From NCBI RefSeq assembly GCF_002798305.1, contig NZ_PCGR01000003.1, forward strand, positions 186,001 to 250,000: a stretch of 64,000 bases of DNA, in the 5' to 3' direction. This DNA comes from Chryseomicrobium excrementi (GTDB lineage Bacteria > Bacillota > Bacilli > Bacillales_A > Planococcaceae). The notes beneath the pieces are model-generated. The model was not told where the DNA came from. It saw only the letters and a program-made list of their open reading frames with translations, and ran no database searches. Numbering within the stretch: the stretch's first letter is position 1; each line of letters starts with the position of its first letter. A program made the translations under genes and the position numbers. Positions 52,326 through 60,672 of this stretch are shown here, in pieces.

Positions 52326-53152
52326 GTGTCTATTTGTTTTACAAGATACGATAACCACTTCGTTGGCGTATAGGCAATCAAATGACCATACAATCCTTGA
52401 AGAACAGCTTGACGGGGGTGTTCCCGCTGCAACTCCTCACGTAATACTTCGAATGTTTCTTCAATCAATTCCGGATGTCGTTCTTTCTGCAACTCTTCGA
52501 TTACTACATGAATCTGACTAGTGGTCGGTAGTTGAGATTCACTTGTCACAGGGAGCTTCACCATCTCCATGGTCAAATAAAAAGTCTTTGAATGTTCCCC
52601 GAGCAGCATCGTCTTCTCTACTAATACTTCCACAATGCGAGTCGTATCATGCGGATAAGGATGGAACAATATCAGCTGTGAATAGATTCGGATGAGCCCT
52701 TTGATTGAGACGAGCAAATCGATAGCTTGTTGCTCCGTTTGCAGAGGAAACAACTCCTGAAATAGCGACAAGAGTGATCGGTCAATTAAGGCATCGTAAT
52801 ACATCAGCTTTTCTAAAATCTCTTCATTGATACTATACATCTGCTCTTGCGCATACATCTTCGCAAAATCAGCATGTTTTTCTAGTAAATTCAGGTGAGC
52901 AGAGAAGTAATTTTGTAGTTTTTCATCCGCCAGCAAGGGTGTGTTGACTACTCGGTCAATATCTGCGACGAATTGCTTCATAAAGGTATCGATAATCTCT
53001 TTGATCAAGTCTTCTTTAGAAGCAAAGGATAAATAAAATGCGCCTTTAGAGATACCTGTAGACTTGGTGATATGTTGGATGGAAGTGGCCTCTATTCCGT
53101 ACTCTGCGAACAATTGAATAGCTGTCTCTAATATCTGTTGCTTTTTAGACAT
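52310..53152 (-). CDS. TetR/AcrR family repressor of the RND efflux gene
   Basis: A 280-residue regulator, longer than typical TetR proteins (about 200). The HTH is ILETAIQLFAEYGIEATSIQHITKSTGISKGAFYLSFASKEDLI. A helical ligand-binding region and an extra C-terminal segment of about 80 residues follow. It is divergent from the RND pump, with a palindrome inside the pump promoter, so it very likely represses the pump. AAGAGGAG lies upstream of ATG 53152. Confidence 0.88.
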   Translation of the reverse strand: MSKKQQILETAIQLFAEYGIEATSIQHITKSTGISKGAFYLSFASKEDLIKEIIDTFMKQFVADIDRVVNTPLLADEKLQNYFSAHLNLLEKHADFAKMYAQEQMYSINEEILEKLMYYDALIDRSLLSLFQELFPLQTEQQAIDLLVSIKGLIRIYSQLILFHPYPHDTTRIVEVLVEKTMLLGEHSKTFYLTMEMVKLPVTSESQLPTTSQIHVVIEELQKERHPELIEETFEVLREELQREHPRQAVLQGLYGHLIAYTPTKWLSYLVKQIDTKKDA

Positions 53153-53181
53153 ATTTTTACTCCTCTTTTAGATGGTTGAAA

Positions 53182-53210
53182 TTGACGTTTGACCAACTGG
53201 TCATTAGTAT
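53182..53210 (+). promoter_or_regulatory. Promoter of the RND efflux gene
   Basis: TTGACG (53182-53187), 17 nt, TAGTAT (53205-53210), with the TetR-type operator filling the spacer. Confidence 0.6.
53190..53203. promoter_or_regulatory. TetR-type operator in the RND promoter
   Basis: Perfect palindrome TGACCA-AC-TGGTCA between -35 and -10 of the pump promoter and 38 bp from the divergent tetR start. Confidence 0.75.
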
Positions 53211-53254
53211 ATAGTGGTAAAGTAATTTTCGTCAAAGAGAAAGGAAGTTATGGT

Positions 53255-56200
53255 GTGCAGAATCTAGTGCGTTTTGTTTTGAAAAATAAATTTGCCGTCT
53301 GGTTGCTTACTCTTATTGTAACCTTTGCAGGCATCTATTCCACTACTCAAATGAAAATGGAGTCCTTACCGGATGTGTCGATTCCGTATCTGATCGTAGC
53401 AGGTGTGTATCCTGGTGCAACAGCGGAACAGGTCATGGAAGAAGTATCGATGCCACTTGAACAAGCAGTCGAGGGACTTGAAGATGTGAAAGCGGTATTC
53501 TCTAACTCGTCTGCCAACGTTTCTCAAGTTCAGATTGAGTATGAGTATGGCGTCGACATGGATCAAAAGAAACGTGAACTGGAGTCTGCTCTAGACGGGG
53601 TGACACTTCCAGAAGAAGTGGAGACTCCTTCTATTTTGGCTATTAGTTTAAACATGTTCCCGGTTGTAGCCTTATCTGTAAGTAGCGAAGAAGAATCTAT
53701 CGTAGAACTTACAGAGCGTGTAGAAAATTCCATTCTACCGGAGCTTGAGAAGATTGATGGAGTGGCTTCTGCTACGGTGAACGGGCAACATATTGAAGAG
53801 ATTCATCTGACGTATGACCAACAGGCTCTTGAAAGCTTTGCTGTAACGGAAGAAGACGTCAAGCAAATGATTGAAGCGAGCAATGTGGCCGTTTCGCTTG
53901 GTCTCTATGAATTTGAAGAAGGAGAAGAGGCGGTCTACGTTGACGGAGCAATTACGTCAGTCGAGGACTTCAAAGAGATTCTCATTCCGGTCACACCTTC
54001 TGCAACAAACCCGTCTCCTTTTGTGCCGTTATCAGAGCTTGCTACTATTGAACAAGTAGGGCAAGTTGAATCCATTGCACGAACGAATGGGGAAGATGCG
54101 ATTGCCATTCAAATTGTAAAAGGTCAAGAAGCCAACACTGTGTCCGTCGTCAATGCGGTTAAAGATTTGATGAAAGAATTTGAAGCGGACACTGAAGGCT
54201 TACTCGTTGATATTACATTAGATCAAGGGGAGCCGATTGAAGAATCCGTATTTGCGATGATCGAGAAAGCGTTAATCGGAGGACTGATTGCAGTAGCAAT
54301 CATCCTGATTTTCTTACGTGATTTCCGTTCTACTCTGATTGCGATCGTTTCTATTCCAGTTTCTATTTTTGTAGCATTACTGCTGTTGAACTGGCTAGAC
54401 ATAACCTTGAATATCATGACACTGGGAGCCATTACGGTCTCTATCGGACGTGTTATCGATGACTCGATTGTCGTCGTAGAGAACATTTACCGACGCATGC
54501 ACTTGAAAGAAGAAAAACTTTCAGGACGAAAACTGATTCAATCGGCAACGATTGAAATGTTTAAACCGATCTTGTCATCTACTCTTGTAACGATTGCGGT
54601 GTTTGCACCGTTAGTCTTTGTAGGAGGTATGGTTGGGGAGTTGTTCTTGCCGTTCGCACTGACGATGTCGTTCGCGCTTTTGGCTTCACTTGCTGTGGCG
54701 ATTACGATTGTACCGGCAATGTCCCACAGCTTGTTCCGCAAAAAACTATACGGGGAAAAAACGGCTTCTGCCCATAAAGAAGTAGGGAAGATGGCGTTGT
54801 GGTTCAAAGGTTTCCTCGAAAAAGCTCTCAACCATAAATGGATCACTTCCATTGTGGCGGTTGCTTTACTGGTGGGTTCACTAGCTCTAACACCACTAAT
54901 CGGGTTCTCCTTCCTAGGTTCTCAGACAGAGAAGATGATGTATGTCACGTACTCACCAGCTGCTGGGGAATTGAAAGAAGAGACGACTACGAATGTTGAA
55001 GAAGTTGAGCAACTGCTCCTTGAACGTGAAGAGATTGAGATCGTGCAGTTGTCTATTACAGATCCATCCTCTACTGATATTGCTTCCATCATGTCAGGAG
55101 GAAGTGACGGGGCGCTATTGTACTTGATTTTTGATGATGCCTTATCAGTAGATGAGTTCGAGCAAAATCGAGAAGAAGTTTTAGAAGAGCTTGCTGCACT
55201 AGACCATTCAGGTGAATGGAAAGAGCAAGACATGATGGGTGGAGGTATGATGGCTTCGAATGAAGTGGCCTATACCCTTTACAGCGAAGATCTAGATGAC
55301 TTGTTAGAATCTGTGGAAGAAGTAGAAAAAGCTATGGCAGACATCGATGGTTTAGAAGATGTCACTTCAGATGCAGAGAATCCTTATGTGGAGCATGTGT
55401 TACAAGTGAACCAACAAGACACCTTGCAGTACGGGTTGACTGCAGGTCAGATCCTGATGGCACTCTCTGCAAGTGGACAAGAGGAAGTGCTAACATCTGT
55501 CCGTACAGATGCAGGTGAATTAGAGGTTATAGTGAAGAGCCCTGAGCAACAGACAGCGGCTACTTTTGAAGAGTTGCTTGAAACACCGATCCCGACAGCA
55601 ATGGGGACCACGATGACGCTTGGTGAGTTGGTGAACGTAGAAGAAAGTACTACTCAAAACACATTAAGCCGTTCAGAAGGCGAGTTCTACGCGAGTGTAT
55701 CGGGAACAGTTAAGTCAAAAGATGTATCAGGTCCAAGTGCTGAAGCACAGAAAGCCATTGACCAACTTGACTTGCCTATGGGTGTAAAAGTTGAGACGGG
55801 CGGTGTAACAGCAGACATCAATGAGACGTTTACTCAGCTAGGTATTGCGATGGCAGCGGCTATTGCCATTGTCTATTTCATCTTGGTGGTCACTTTTGGA
55901 GGAGGGCTTGCGCCGTTTGCTATCTTGTTCTCCTTACCGTTTGCAGTAATCGGTTCCTTCACGGGCTTGTTCCTGACAGGACAAACTATTTCAGTATCCG
56001 TCATGATGGGTCTGTTGATGCTGATTGGTATCGTTGTCACGAATGCCATCGTGTTGGTAGACCGTGTCATTCAAATGGAGCGCGAAGGGATGTCTGTACG
56101 AAATGCTTTGTTAGAAGCAGGAGCTACACGATTACGTCCTATCCTGATGACAGCTATTGCTACGATTGGTGCCATGGTCCCTATGGCATTGTCTAGCGGC

Positions 56201-56350
56201 GGAGGAGGGCTGGTCTCTCAAGACCTTGCCATTACGGTAATCGGTGGTTTGTTCTCTTCAACATTATTGACACTTGTCGTAGTGCCAGTAGTCTACGAAC
56301 TACTGCGTAAGTTACAAAAGAATAAATCATTAGTCGATCTAGAAGATTAA
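53255..56350 (+). CDS. RND family efflux pump (SwrC/YerP/AcrB-like)
   Basis: A 1031-residue inner-membrane pump with twelve helices in two halves. It has FAVWLLTLIVTFAGIYSTTQMKMESLPDVSIP at the start, the proton-relay helix SIGRVIDDSIVVVENIYRR (GxxxDD), and the second-half LMLIGIVVTNAIVLVD. The size fits Gram-positive SwrC-type pumps that export surfactants, fatty acids or drugs without an outer-membrane channel. GTG 53255 is chosen because AAAGGA lies about 9 nt upstream; the longer frame would start within the operator. No membrane-fusion protein gene is adjacent. Confidence 0.92.
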   Translation: MQNLVRFVLKNKFAVWLLTLIVTFAGIYSTTQMKMESLPDVSIPYLIVAGVYPGATAEQVMEEVSMPLEQAVEGLEDVKAVFSNSSANVSQVQIEYEYGVDMDQKKRELESALDGVTLPEEVETPSILAISLNMFPVVALSVSSEEESIVELTERVENSILPELEKIDGVASATVNGQHIEEIHLTYDQQALESFAVTEEDVKQMIEASNVAVSLGLYEFEEGEEAVYVDGAITSVEDFKEILIPVTPSATNPSPFVPLSELATIEQVGQVESIARTNGEDAIAIQIVKGQEANTVSVVNAVKDLMKEFEADTEGLLVDITLDQGEPIEESVFAMIEKALIGGLIAVAIILIFLRDFRSTLIAIVSIPVSIFVALLLLNWLDITLNIMTLGAITVSIGRVIDDSIVVVENIYRRMHLKEEKLSGRKLIQSATIEMFKPILSSTLVTIAVFAPLVFVGGMVGELFLPFALTMSFALLASLAVAITIVPAMSHSLFRKKLYGEKTASAHKEVGKMALWFKGFLEKALNHKWITSIVAVALLVGSLALTPLIGFSFLGSQTEKMMYVTYSPAAGELKEETTTNVEEVEQLLLEREEIEIVQLSITDPSSTDIASIMSGGSDGALLYLIFDDALSVDEFEQNREEVLEELAALDHSGEWKEQDMMGGGMMASNEVAYTLYSEDLDDLLESVEEVEKAMADIDGLEDVTSDAENPYVEHVLQVNQQDTLQYGLTAGQILMALSASGQEEVLTSVRTDAGELEVIVKSPEQQTAATFEELLETPIPTAMGTTMTLGELVNVEESTTQNTLSRSEGEFYASVSGTVKSKDVSGPSAEAQKAIDQLDLPMGVKVETGGVTADINETFTQLGIAMAAAIAIVYFILVVTFGGGLAPFAILFSLPFAVIGSFTGLFLTGQTISVSVMMGLLMLIGIVVTNAIVLVDRVIQMEREGMSVRNALLEAGATRLRPILMTAIATIGAMVPMALSSGGGGLVSQDLAITVIGGLFSSTLLTLVVVPVVYELLRKLQKNKSLVDLED

Positions 56351-56358
56351 TCTAACTG

Positions 56359-56387
56359 CCGGCTCTTTTATTAGAGCCGGTTTTTTT
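56359..56387 (+). terminator. Terminator of the RND efflux gene
   Basis: Arms CCGGCTCT and AGAGCCGG with a 6-nt loop, then seven Ts. Confidence 0.92.
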
Positions 56388-56427
56388 GATGGAGAAATGT
56401 TGACATTAGTTGATTACTAATATAAAC

Positions 56428-56448
56428 TAAGTTACAAATAGTAACTTA
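56428..56448. promoter_or_regulatory. Operator-like inverted repeat upstream of the CatE-like gene
   Basis: Perfect arms TAAGTTAC and GTAACTTA around AAATA, ending 13 bp before the start codon. TTGACA lies at 56400-56405, so the repeat would cover the -10/start region. It resembles sites of DUF24/MarR-type redox repressors, but no such gene is adjacent. Confidence 0.6.
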
Positions 56449-56461
56449 AGGAGAATCAATT

Positions 56462-57310
56462 ATGAACTTTCATCAAAAACCAACCACATTTGTAGCTAAC
56501 GTTACCATTAACGTAACCGATATCAAACGCTCGACAGAGTTTTACCAACACGTCATTGGATTCCAAGTCCTTTCACAGACGGAAAATGAAGCTCAACTAA
56601 CTGCGGATGGAAAAACAGCGTTGTTGACTCTTGTTCAACCAGAGAATGTTTCTAGAAAACAACCTCGAACAACAGGATTGTATCACTTTGCGATTTTATT
56701 GCCGTCTCGTCAGTCGCTTGCGAGTATCGTCCCGCACCTGGTCAATCAAGGGGTCCAACTCGGATCTTCAGATCATTTAGTTAGTGAAGCATTGTACTTT
56801 GCAGACCCGGATGGGAACGGCATAGAAATTTATCGTGACCGTTTACCAGAAGAGTGGACTTGGAATGAGGGCTCTGTTGAAATGGCGGTAGATCCATTGG
56901 ATTTTGAAGACTTACTTACAAAAGAAAACGTCCTTCCGTGGACGGGACTACCTGAAAATACAGTAATGGGTCATATTCATCTTCATGTTGATGATTTACA
57001 GGCCGCTGAGAACTTCTATACACAAGGACTCGATTTTGAAGTCGTGACTCGTTATGGGCACCAAGCCATCTTCATCGCTGACAACAAGTACCATCACCAT
57101 ATTGGACTCAATGTTTGGAATGGCATTGGAGCACCTCGTCCAGCCGCACATACTGCTGGGCTTGTTCATTACACATTGATTGTTCAAGATGCCGACAAGC
57201 AGAAGCGCTTCGCAGAACAGTTAGGCGCTCTCGGTGCTCGTGTCGAATGGAACAATGACGTTTTAATTACAGAAGATCCTGCAGGGAACGAAATTCATAT
57301 TCGGAGTTAA
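56462..57310 (+). CDS. Catechol-2,3-dioxygenase-like VOC protein (CatE-like)
   Basis: A 282-residue ring-cleavage extradiol dioxygenase-type protein with two VOC modules: THFVANVTINV-like start, TTGLYHFAILLPS and SEALYFADPDGNGIEIYRDR in the first; MGHIHLHVDDLQAAENFY, YHHHIGLNVWNG and EDPAGNEIHIRS in the second. The second module keeps the His/His/Glu iron ligands (HIHLHV, HHIG, EIHI). Size and layout match B. subtilis CatE (about 285). It would detoxify catechols. An AAGGAGAATC site precedes ATG 56462. Confidence 0.82.
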   Translation: MNFHQKPTTFVANVTINVTDIKRSTEFYQHVIGFQVLSQTENEAQLTADGKTALLTLVQPENVSRKQPRTTGLYHFAILLPSRQSLASIVPHLVNQGVQLGSSDHLVSEALYFADPDGNGIEIYRDRLPEEWTWNEGSVEMAVDPLDFEDLLTKENVLPWTGLPENTVMGHIHLHVDDLQAAENFYTQGLDFEVVTRYGHQAIFIADNKYHHHIGLNVWNGIGAPRPAAHTAGLVHYTLIVQDADKQKRFAEQLGALGARVEWNNDVLITEDPAGNEIHIRS

Positions 57311-57353
57311 TTCCTGTACAATAAAGGAAACAAACCGAGTTGGGGGATTTCCG

Positions 57354-58022
57354 ATGACAACAGTTGCATTGTTCGATTTTGACCGTACGATATATAAACA
57401 CGAAACCTATACGTTATTGATGCGCTTCTTGCAGTCTCACGAAGTATATGGCAAGCGCTACAAAAAGTTTATGCGGCGCCTGATGCCCGTCTATCTTTTG
57501 TATAAGATGAACATGACCCCTGAGAAGACAATGAGAAAAAAAGCGATGGAGATCTATTTAAAAACTTTTGAAGGTTCTAGTGAACAGGAGCTGCGCGCTT
57601 ATTTTCGTGAGATGGCGGAGGAGATGGCGGGAGATTTTAATGCAGAAGTCATTGACCGACTTCACTGGCACCATGAGCAAGGTCACCGTATTCTAGTGAT
57701 CTCAGGAGCCTTCGATGTGATGCTTGATGAAGTATTAAAAGACCTTCCTGTTGATTCGAAACTTGGGACACAAGTACCTTTCCGAGATGGGCATCTCCTA
57801 AAAGTAACGGAACTGTCTCATGTTCATGAAAAACAAAAACTCGTACGAATCGAAGAGGATTTGCAAGGTGTAGAAGTAAACTGGGAAGAAAGCTTCGCGT
57901 ACGGAGATAGTATATACGATATCGATGTGCTAGGACTTGTAGGTCACCCTGTAGCTGTGCAACCTGATAACGAGTTGAAGTCGTATGCAAATGAACAAGG
58001 CTGGGAAATTATCGAAGCCTAG
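57354..58022 (+). CDS. HAD-IB family phosphatase (SerB-like)
   Basis: A 222-residue hydrolase. Motif I is ALFDFDRTIYKHETY (nucleophile and acid Asp), motif II the Ser in LVISGAFD, motif III the Lys in HEKQKLV, and motif IV YGDSIYDIDVLGLVG. The helical cap of about 100 residues after motif I fits HAD subfamily IB, as in phosphoserine phosphatase-like enzymes. GGGGG lies 7 nt before ATG 57354. Substrate unknown. It may be co-transcribed with the next hydrolase gene, 53 nt downstream. Confidence 0.88.
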   Translation: MTTVALFDFDRTIYKHETYTLLMRFLQSHEVYGKRYKKFMRRLMPVYLLYKMNMTPEKTMRKKAMEIYLKTFEGSSEQELRAYFREMAEEMAGDFNAEVIDRLHWHHEQGHRILVISGAFDVMLDEVLKDLPVDSKLGTQVPFRDGHLLKVTELSHVHEKQKLVRIEEDLQGVEVNWEESFAYGDSIYDIDVLGLVGHPVAVQPDNELKSYANEQGWEIIEA

Positions 58023-58075
58023 TTTACCGGAACACATTTTACGGGAATACATCCAGTAAAAAAGAGGTGACGAGG

Positions 58076-59176
58076 ATGCACATCAAGAAACGATGGATTG
58101 CGGGTGCTGCCGTGGCAGCTCTGGTTGGGTATATCATGGCGAATCCGACCTTTGGAAAACGTGTGACTCGGGCTCAAAAGAAACAATTTGATGAGCTTCC
58201 GCATTTTATAGATGGCAAGTTTCGGAACACGCCACCAATTGTGTCTCCTGGCGGGTTTGAAACACTTCAAAGTCTTGCAAAAGATTACTTGGTGGGAAAA
58301 GCGGATTTACATCCGGCGAACCCAATGCCAAGTGTCAAGTATGAGAGACATTCAGGTGTAGAGAGTCCACATGTCACATGGCTAGGCCATTCTTGTTTCT
58401 TACTAGAGTGGAAAGACAAAGTGATCCTTGTCGACCCCATGCTTGGCAAAGTCCCGTTACCATTCCAAATCAAGGACATGCGGTATCCGGTAGAAGAGGC
58501 ATTTGATCTTGACCAACTTCCCGAGATTGATATCGTCGTCTATTCTCATGATCATTATGACCACTTGGATTATGACACTCTTCAACAAATCAAGGACCGT
58601 GTTCGGAAGTTCTTTGTTCCATTAGGAGTTGGAAAGCGACTTGAAGGATGGGGAGTTCCGGAGCACCGAATCTTTGAAGTGGACTGGTGGCAGTCTATTG
58701 AGGAAGATGGCATCCGTTTTACAGCAGTCCCTTCTCGTCATTTTTCAGGAAGAGTAGGCATCGATTATGCTGAGACACTTTGGTGTTCTTGGGTTTTTGA
58801 ATGGAAGGATAGCCGTATCTTCTACAGTGGAGATAGTGGATACGGAAAACACTTCGAAGAAATTGGTCGCCGCTATGGACCGTTCGATCTAGTGTTGATG
58901 GAGTGCGGTCAGTATGACGAACGTTGGCCTGGTGTACACATGCACCCGGAGGAGAGCATGCAAGCTTTTCTTGATTCAAACGGAAGTCACCTGCTTCCTG
59001 TTCATTGGGGGGCGTTCACATTGGCGTTCCATAAATGGGACGATCCACCGGAAGAAATGATGCGTCTCGGAAAAGAGAATGGAGTTCATGTAGTGATTCC
59101 CAAAATTGGAGAAACACTCGATGTGTCTAAATTAAACGAGTATCACACAACGACATGGTGGAAACCGGTCATATAA
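58076..59176 (+). CDS. MBL-fold hydrolase, NAPE-PLD-like, membrane-anchored
   Basis: A 366-residue metallo-beta-lactamase-fold protein. An N-terminal hydrophobic helix (about residues 5-22) is followed by VTWLGHSCFLLEW, the metal motif YSHDHYDHLDYD (HxHxDH), PSRHFSGR, FYSGDSGYG and PVHWG. This order matches bacterial NAPE-PLD/UlaG-like phosphodiesterases, which act on N-acyl phosphatidylethanolamine or related lipids. ATG 58076 is preferred over GTG 58067 because AGAGG overlaps the latter. Lipid substrate inferred from family. Confidence 0.87.
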   Translation: MHIKKRWIAGAAVAALVGYIMANPTFGKRVTRAQKKQFDELPHFIDGKFRNTPPIVSPGGFETLQSLAKDYLVGKADLHPANPMPSVKYERHSGVESPHVTWLGHSCFLLEWKDKVILVDPMLGKVPLPFQIKDMRYPVEEAFDLDQLPEIDIVVYSHDHYDHLDYDTLQQIKDRVRKFFVPLGVGKRLEGWGVPEHRIFEVDWWQSIEEDGIRFTAVPSRHFSGRVGIDYAETLWCSWVFEWKDSRIFYSGDSGYGKHFEEIGRRYGPFDLVLMECGQYDERWPGVHMHPEESMQAFLDSNGSHLLPVHWGAFTLAFHKWDDPPEEMMRLGKENGVHVVIPKIGETLDVSKLNEYHTTTWWKPVI

Positions 59177-59181
59177 AAAGC

Positions 59182-59206
59182 AACGCCTTTCCTAGGAAAG
59201 GCGTTA
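59182..59206. terminator. Bidirectional terminator between MBL and GyrI-like genes
   Basis: A perfect palindrome with arms AACGCCTTTCCT and AGGAAAGGCGTT; it overlaps the end of the GyrI-like gene. The minus strand reads GCTTTTTAT after the stem. Confidence 0.8.
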
Positions 59207-59647
59207 GTTTGTTTTTACAGGCAAATAAATTTCCACTTCTTCGGCAGTTTCAGTAGGGAAATACATCTCGACGATATAGCCGGAAAAATCAAATTGAAGG
59301 CTTTCAGCAAGCATCCAATTGGTGAGTTGCTCATGAAGTGTGCCGATTTCTTCCGTCGTACCACGAGCAAAAGCATAGTCTCTAGTGATTTCTATATACT
59401 CCATGCCAGCAGGTGGATGGGGCGGTTGATGCGAGACGAGAACACCTACATAAAAATGACCTTCTTCATGGTCGATTCCGGACTTTGGTTCAAATAAAGC
59501 AACTTCCACGTGGGCTTGGTAATCGGTGTCTTGCAACTTTTCCATGAAGCTTCGAGCTTTTTCAGGTACAATGGTAGCGTAATCTTGAAAAATTCCTGTA
59601 TGTCTCGTGACTAGCGCGCGGATGGTTACAGATTTATGAGCTGGCAT
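59204..59647 (-). CDS. GyrI-like / AraC effector-binding-domain protein
   Basis: A 147-residue protein with the GyrI-like small-molecule-binding fold and no DNA-binding part. Typical are VEVALFEPK, the YVGVLVS strand, YAFARGTTEEIGTLHEQLTNWM and the closing YIVEMYFP...EVEIYLPVK. GGAGG lies 9 nt before ATG 59647. Stand-alone members bind or hydrolyse cyclopropanoid and other hydrophobic compounds. It is divergent from a small membrane protein with overlapping upstream regions. Confidence 0.78.
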   Translation of the reverse strand: MPAHKSVTIRALVTRHTGIFQDYATIVPEKARSFMEKLQDTDYQAHVEVALFEPKSGIDHEEGHFYVGVLVSHQPPHPPAGMEYIEITRDYAFARGTTEEIGTLHEQLTNWMLAESLQFDFSGYIVEMYFPTETAEEVEIYLPVKTN

Positions 59648-59689
59648 GATCCCAGTCCTCCATTCAATGAATTCGTAAAGGAGCTACTT

Positions 59690-59881
59690 ATGAAAAATCG
59701 AGTATTTGGTACCATCTATCTAGTGTTTAGCATAGCACTCTTTATCGGTGTAGAAAAGTGGCCATTCCTTCAGGACATCGATCCGATCTACCACATTCCA
59801 CTTTATTTTCCGTCACTCGTATTAGCAGCTATCGGCTTTTATTTGTTTCGGATTTCCACAACTAAATTGCCGAACTCTTGA
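59690..59881 (+). CDS. Small two-helix membrane protein
   Basis: A 63-residue protein with two hydrophobic helices (about 6-22 and 38-57) separated by EKWPFLQDIDPIYHI. ATG 59690 is chosen because AAAGGAG lies 6 nt before it. A terminator follows directly. No known family is recognised. Confidence 0.65.
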   Translation: MKNRVFGTIYLVFSIALFIGVEKWPFLQDIDPIYHIPLYFPSLVLAAIGFYLFRISTTKLPNS

Positions 59882-59911
59882 CTCTTCTCTTAATGGGAAG
59901 AGTCTTTTTTT
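59880..59911. terminator. Terminator between small membrane protein and tetR
   Basis: Arms GACTCTTC and GAAGAGTC, then seven Ts on the plus strand; it overlaps the end of the convergent tetR gene. Confidence 0.88.
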
Positions 59912-60504
59912 GTTTGACCAAAGAATGTATAGCTTCCAATATGGGCCTGACTCAACTGAATCAGTTCATTGATAAACTGTTGTTCTTCTTTTGCGTAATT
60001 TGTTTGAATCCAGTCGCGTATCAAGCCGTATAGCCCATTCGCCATGTACCGTTTAAACAAATCCATATCCACTGGAAGGTCGTTCAGTGTTTGAAAGCTG
60101 AACTGTTCCTGGTAGATCCTTTCGATAGTCTCAGGGAACTGATGGACAAGACCGGGCAATGTGTCTGGTACAAATAGCAAATCGAAGAAAGCGCGGTGCT
60201 GTTTGATGTAATGCAGGAGTGCAAACGATTCGGCTCCCATGGTCTGAGTATGGACGAGTTGTCCCGTGAAATAAGCGCTGCCTACCGCCTGCTCAAGACC
60301 AGACAATTTTTCAGCAATCAAAGCGTCACTTAGTTCATATTTGTCGTGATAATAGAGGTAGAAGGTAGTGCGGTTATAGTCCGACCATTCGACGATATCT
60401 TTGACGGTCACATGATGGAATCCCTTGTTCTTCACCAATTCTAGTAGAGCTTGCTGCAAATGGGATTTGGTTCGTCGCGCTGCAGCAGATTCCTGTTTCA
60501 TCAT
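59890..60504 (-). CDS. TetR family regulator (TetR_C_7/DhaS-like)
   Basis: A 204-residue TetR protein. The HTH is LQQALLELVKNKGFHHVTVKDIVEWSDYNRTTFYLYYHDKYELSDALI, and a helical C-terminal domain follows. The HTH style (RTTFYLYYHDKYEL) resembles the DhaS/YfiR-type regulators common in Bacillota. It is divergent from an SDR gene; a palindrome lies 33 bp upstream of its start. GGAGG lies before ATG 60504. It probably represses itself and the SDR gene. Confidence 0.88.
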   Translation of the reverse strand: MMKQESAAARRTKSHLQQALLELVKNKGFHHVTVKDIVEWSDYNRTTFYLYYHDKYELSDALIAEKLSGLEQAVGSAYFTGQLVHTQTMGAESFALLHYIKQHRAFFDLLFVPDTLPGLVHQFPETIERIYQEQFSFQTLNDLPVDMDLFKRYMANGLYGLIRDWIQTNYAKEEQQFINELIQLSQAHIGSYTFFGQTKKDSSH

Positions 60505-60536
60505 CCGACTCCTCCAGTCAACACAAAAGGGATAAA

Positions 60537-60553
60537 TGTCGAGTTTCTCGACA
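60537..60553. promoter_or_regulatory. Palindrome between tetR and the SDR gene
   Basis: Perfect TGTCGAG-TTT-CTCGACA, 17 bp, in the divergent gap of 168 bp. It is positioned to control the tetR promoter and possibly the SDR promoter. Confidence 0.7.
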
Positions 60554-60672
60554 CATGCTAAGAAAGTAAGGATAGCCTATGATAGTGCTTCCGATACACT
60601 TAAAGTAAATCAGTAACTCTAGCATCCCATAGTTGTTAGAGCCTAGCAAGTATTCAAAGGGAGGAACTAAAA

